A stretch of 6,869 bases of DNA from Bacteroidales bacterium (GTDB lineage: Bacteria; Bacteroidota; Bacteroidia; Bacteroidales; Tenuifilaceae). The stretch is taken from the NCBI GenBank assembly GCA_003531155.1, contig DQHR01000022.1, forward strand, positions 1 to 6,869. The letters run 5' to 3'. The notes beneath the pieces were generated by a model that was not told the origin of the DNA, ran no database searches, and saw only the letters and a program-made list of their open reading frames with translations. The position numbers and the translations under genes were made by a program. Position 1 is the stretch's first letter, and each line of letters opens with the position of its first letter. Below, piece after piece: positions 6,101 to 6,869 of the stretch.

Positions 6101-6869
6101 CTACAATTCGCTAAATCCCATCGCCAAGATCCAAAACGCCACCTACGATGAGGTGCAGGCTATACTTGGACAGGAGATCATATCCCAACTGGCCTCATCA
6201 TTCGATAATGTATTCATAGAGAATCAGATAGCCATTACCCGAACTGCCTTGCCTGATGCGATGATCACCACCTTCATCTACAATCCATCGGTGGGACTCA
6301 TCAAGCAGATTGATCCTAATGGGATCATTTCTAAATACGAGTACGATAGCTTTGGACGGTTAAAGTTTATTAAAGACCACGATGGCAATGTTCTTAAGAG
6401 CTACGACTACCACTATAGCGGACAAACGCCAACGGATAACTTTTTCACGTACACGGTAACATTCGATTTGCAGGGAGAAGACAGTCTCCCAAAACTAACG
6501 ACACCTGCAGGTATCATCATCTCTCCAGATGATCCAACCAGAACGGGATACACCTTTGAAGGTTGGTATAAGGAAGCAGCCTGTACGAACGCATGGAACT
6601 TTGCAACCGACTTGGTAACAACCAACGTGACCCTCTACGCCAGGTGGACGGCCAACACCTACGCCATCACCTACACCCTGAACGGGGGGACGAACAGCCC
6701 GAGCAACACGGCCACCTACACCTACGGCGTCGGGCTGACGCTGAGCGACCCCTCCAGAACGGGGTACACCTTCGGGGGGTGGTACCTCGAGCCGACCTTC
6801 GTGAACGCGATATCCACCATAAGCGCCACCGCTACCGGGGATAGGACCCTCTACGCCAGGTGGACGGCC
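3126..6869 (+). CDS. Giant YD/RHS-like surface protein, 3' end beyond the window
   Basis: The reading frame is open for 1,248 codons with no stop before the edge. Residues 1-21 form a signal peptide ending in the lipobox LASC, so Cys22 may be lipidated; cleavage near SIGQ28 by signal peptidase I is the alternative. Residues 40-115 match the N-terminal block typical of Bacteroidota YD/RHS-like proteins (SPNAYQIGRFGQVPV, INYSIPLHTYKVGDITVPV, LNYSGNGVKVDQ, GINWTLMAGG). Further family signatures are AQDYFGYYNG (408-417), DREPD (442-446), YPTGG (460-464), GLRIKRI (614-620), LLWGYN (989-994), AKIQNATYDE (1000-1009) and a YD repeat at about 1055-1102 with KYEYDSFGRL. Two InlB-type repeats follow (about 1105-1248). 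No RHS core or toxin domain is visible. The ATG at 3126 is chosen because the signal peptide begins there. Expected to be an exported, surface-attached beta-rich protein, possibly an adhesin; the specific function is unknown. The base composition is strongly mosaic. Confidence 0.9.
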   Translation, partial: MKIKSLEHIKFLLVTLLVLASCANSIGQIIEITTDIPEFSPPSPNAYQIGRFGQVPVNESTGAINYSIPLHTYKVGDITVPVTLNYSGNGVKVDQSSSLTGINWTLMAGGVIIREVRDREDKIASNRYFFEIDELNALPNAWNLDQGVWANTINEMVNDVTADSEVDIYSFNFSSYSGSFFFDQDMNPHLVNYNTELKISRIYDNDNHLVIKITTPDGFNYFFGGTKGSEYTTTRKFHVDPGTETNLQTALYLYKIISPKGSIVEFDYFHLIYEIETGQSFISINDLGKDCQFSNIDNTNTTGDRYLTYFNNGQAILRKIYSNLSNDSIVFYNSALQIDSIAYFNNNGKKYKSNQLIYQYPHDENGVINSRFFLTNVKEKDSANCFTGNNYKMSYDRLNLLPKQFALAQDYFGYYNGIYSTTLIPKGISSFLDSREGSGYADREPDFNFAKIGSLSSIEYPTGGISEFEYESGQGGYKYTNDPITLNTYSYNSSNESLYSVYTNEGLYFSPIVTDSIIIELSSYASERVLRAQFAELIVTNLTDNIQFFYSIGIGSLHEPGSYSNNNNFFKCKTLKNKLYKFELIMDSGDSNQQGTYTSATAKIKYFIPKDALGLRIKRITEKAEPNTNLGYIKRFYYNKKENINDTVIQEYNTQFYLFLEDNITYCEFEEIPFWAHIYRTSLYSSSILDVYVDDSHKNLYPNVTISYGGDNFENGGEELEFKVTKEPFAEIYKEPFGEKSVGSRIFTSSRGNKAWDNGTLLRKRVFKKENGIFKILKDEKYCYKIDASKSFSITNYVGKKTKFQGLVNPSGVHNISLNSYNCYSTWNSLDSIVKIDYFGTDSIVTYQKIYYDIGIPGLPTRVVTKDSKSNQLTSKTYYPDNANLINGITSQELSTIDSMRRNNLHMINSPIQTEQLRNECILNATRVIYKNWGQNFSQTGPLILPDTIKVSGEITNPYLLEARVKYYRYDTLGNPLEFSKVDDSHTVLLWGYNSLNPIAKIQNATYDEVQAILGQEIISQLASSFDNVFIENQIAITRTALPDAMITTFIYNPSVGLIKQIDPNGIISKYEYDSFGRLKFIKDHDGNVLKSYDYHYSGQTPTDNFFTYTVTFDLQGEDSLPKLTTPAGIIISPDDPTRTGYTFEGWYKEAACTNAWNFATDLVTTNVTLYARWTANTYAITYTLNGGTNSPSNTATYTYGVGLTLSDPSRTGYTFGGWYLEPTFVNAISTISATATGDRTLYARWTA
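5301..5348 (+). repeat. Short tandem duplication, 24-bp period, in the large gene
   Basis: AAAGAACCATTT occurs at 5301-5312 and again at 5325-5336. The first 18 bases of the two units differ at one position, giving KEPFAE then KEPFGE in the protein (about residues 726-739). The last six bases of each unit have diverged. It is in frame and lies in the AT-rich central region. Confidence 0.75.
6438..6869 (+). repeat. Two InlB B-repeat (Flg_new) units, 216-bp period, continuing past the edge
   Basis: Two 72-codon units (6438-6653 and 6654-6869) share the Listeria-Bacteroides repeat signature: YTVTF or YAITY, then (D)PTRTGYTFEGWY or DPSRTGYTFGGWY, then TLYARWTA. The unit ends are identical over 25 bp at 6629-6653 and 6845-6869, and the CCAGAACGGG blocks at 6538 and 6754 are also exactly 216 bp apart. 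Between these blocks the units are divergent. Such repeats adopt a small beta-grasp-like fold and are found in surface proteins, often in tandem. The second unit is far more GC-rich (63-70% over 6661-6780) than the rest of the window. The window stops exactly at a unit boundary, so further units may follow. Confidence 0.9.

Noticed and set aside
6413..6844. Overlapping reading frames on both strands in the repeat tail
   Set aside because: The high GC of the InlB repeats removes chance stops in other frames. The frame continuing from 3126 gives clear repeat motifs (GYTFGGWY, LYARWT), so the others are shadows.
3126..6869. RHS toxin/immunity or contact-dependent inhibition system
   Set aside because: YD/RHS-like motifs are present, but no RHS core, no variable toxin tip and no small immunity gene can be seen before the window ends.
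1..6869. CRISPR array, tRNA or rRNA genes
   Set aside because: No regularly spaced short repeats with unique spacers and no cloverleaf or rRNA-like sequence were seen on reading either strand.

Overview
The window looks like the chromosome of a member of the Bacteroidota, probably an anaerobic, fermentative Bacteroidales-type organism. Three observations support this. There is a maturase for [FeFe] hydrogenase. There is a very large secreted YD/RHS-like protein whose N-terminal block and C-terminal YD block follow a layout typical of Bacteroidota. Start codons are preceded by A-rich sequence rather than Shine-Dalgarno motifs, and the few promoter-like sites resemble the TTG-N17-19-TAnnTTTG pattern of this phylum. 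The species cannot be named from the sequence alone.

Layout, left to right. Positions 1-62 hold an imperfect inverted repeat resembling a dispersed intergenic repeat. Positions 78-1310 (minus strand) encode HydF, the GTPase/scaffold of [FeFe]-hydrogenase H-cluster assembly. A 234-bp divergent intergenic region follows, with weak promoter candidates for both flanking genes. Positions 1545-2531 (plus strand) encode a small secreted protein with a DUF4412-like core, closed by a strong intrinsic terminator at 2557-2592. Next come 533 bp without a convincing gene, whose right part holds nested inverted repeats (2948-3062). From 3126 to the right edge runs one uninterrupted 1,248-codon reading frame with no stop in the window. 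It encodes a probable lipoprotein or secreted YD/RHS-like surface protein that ends, as far as visible, in two InlB/Listeria-Bacteroides (Flg_new) repeats.

The genes do not form an obvious shared pathway. HydF serves hydrogen metabolism in the cytoplasm, while the other two products are exported. The most notable feature is the large gene. Its base composition has layers: an N-terminal block of about 50% GC, a central region of about 2.2 kb at roughly 25-37% GC, a C-terminal YD block near 50%, and InlB repeats at 60-70%. This suggests a modular, recombining surface protein with a variable centre between conserved ends, and an expandable repeat tail. I see no evidence here of a complete new defence or mobile system.
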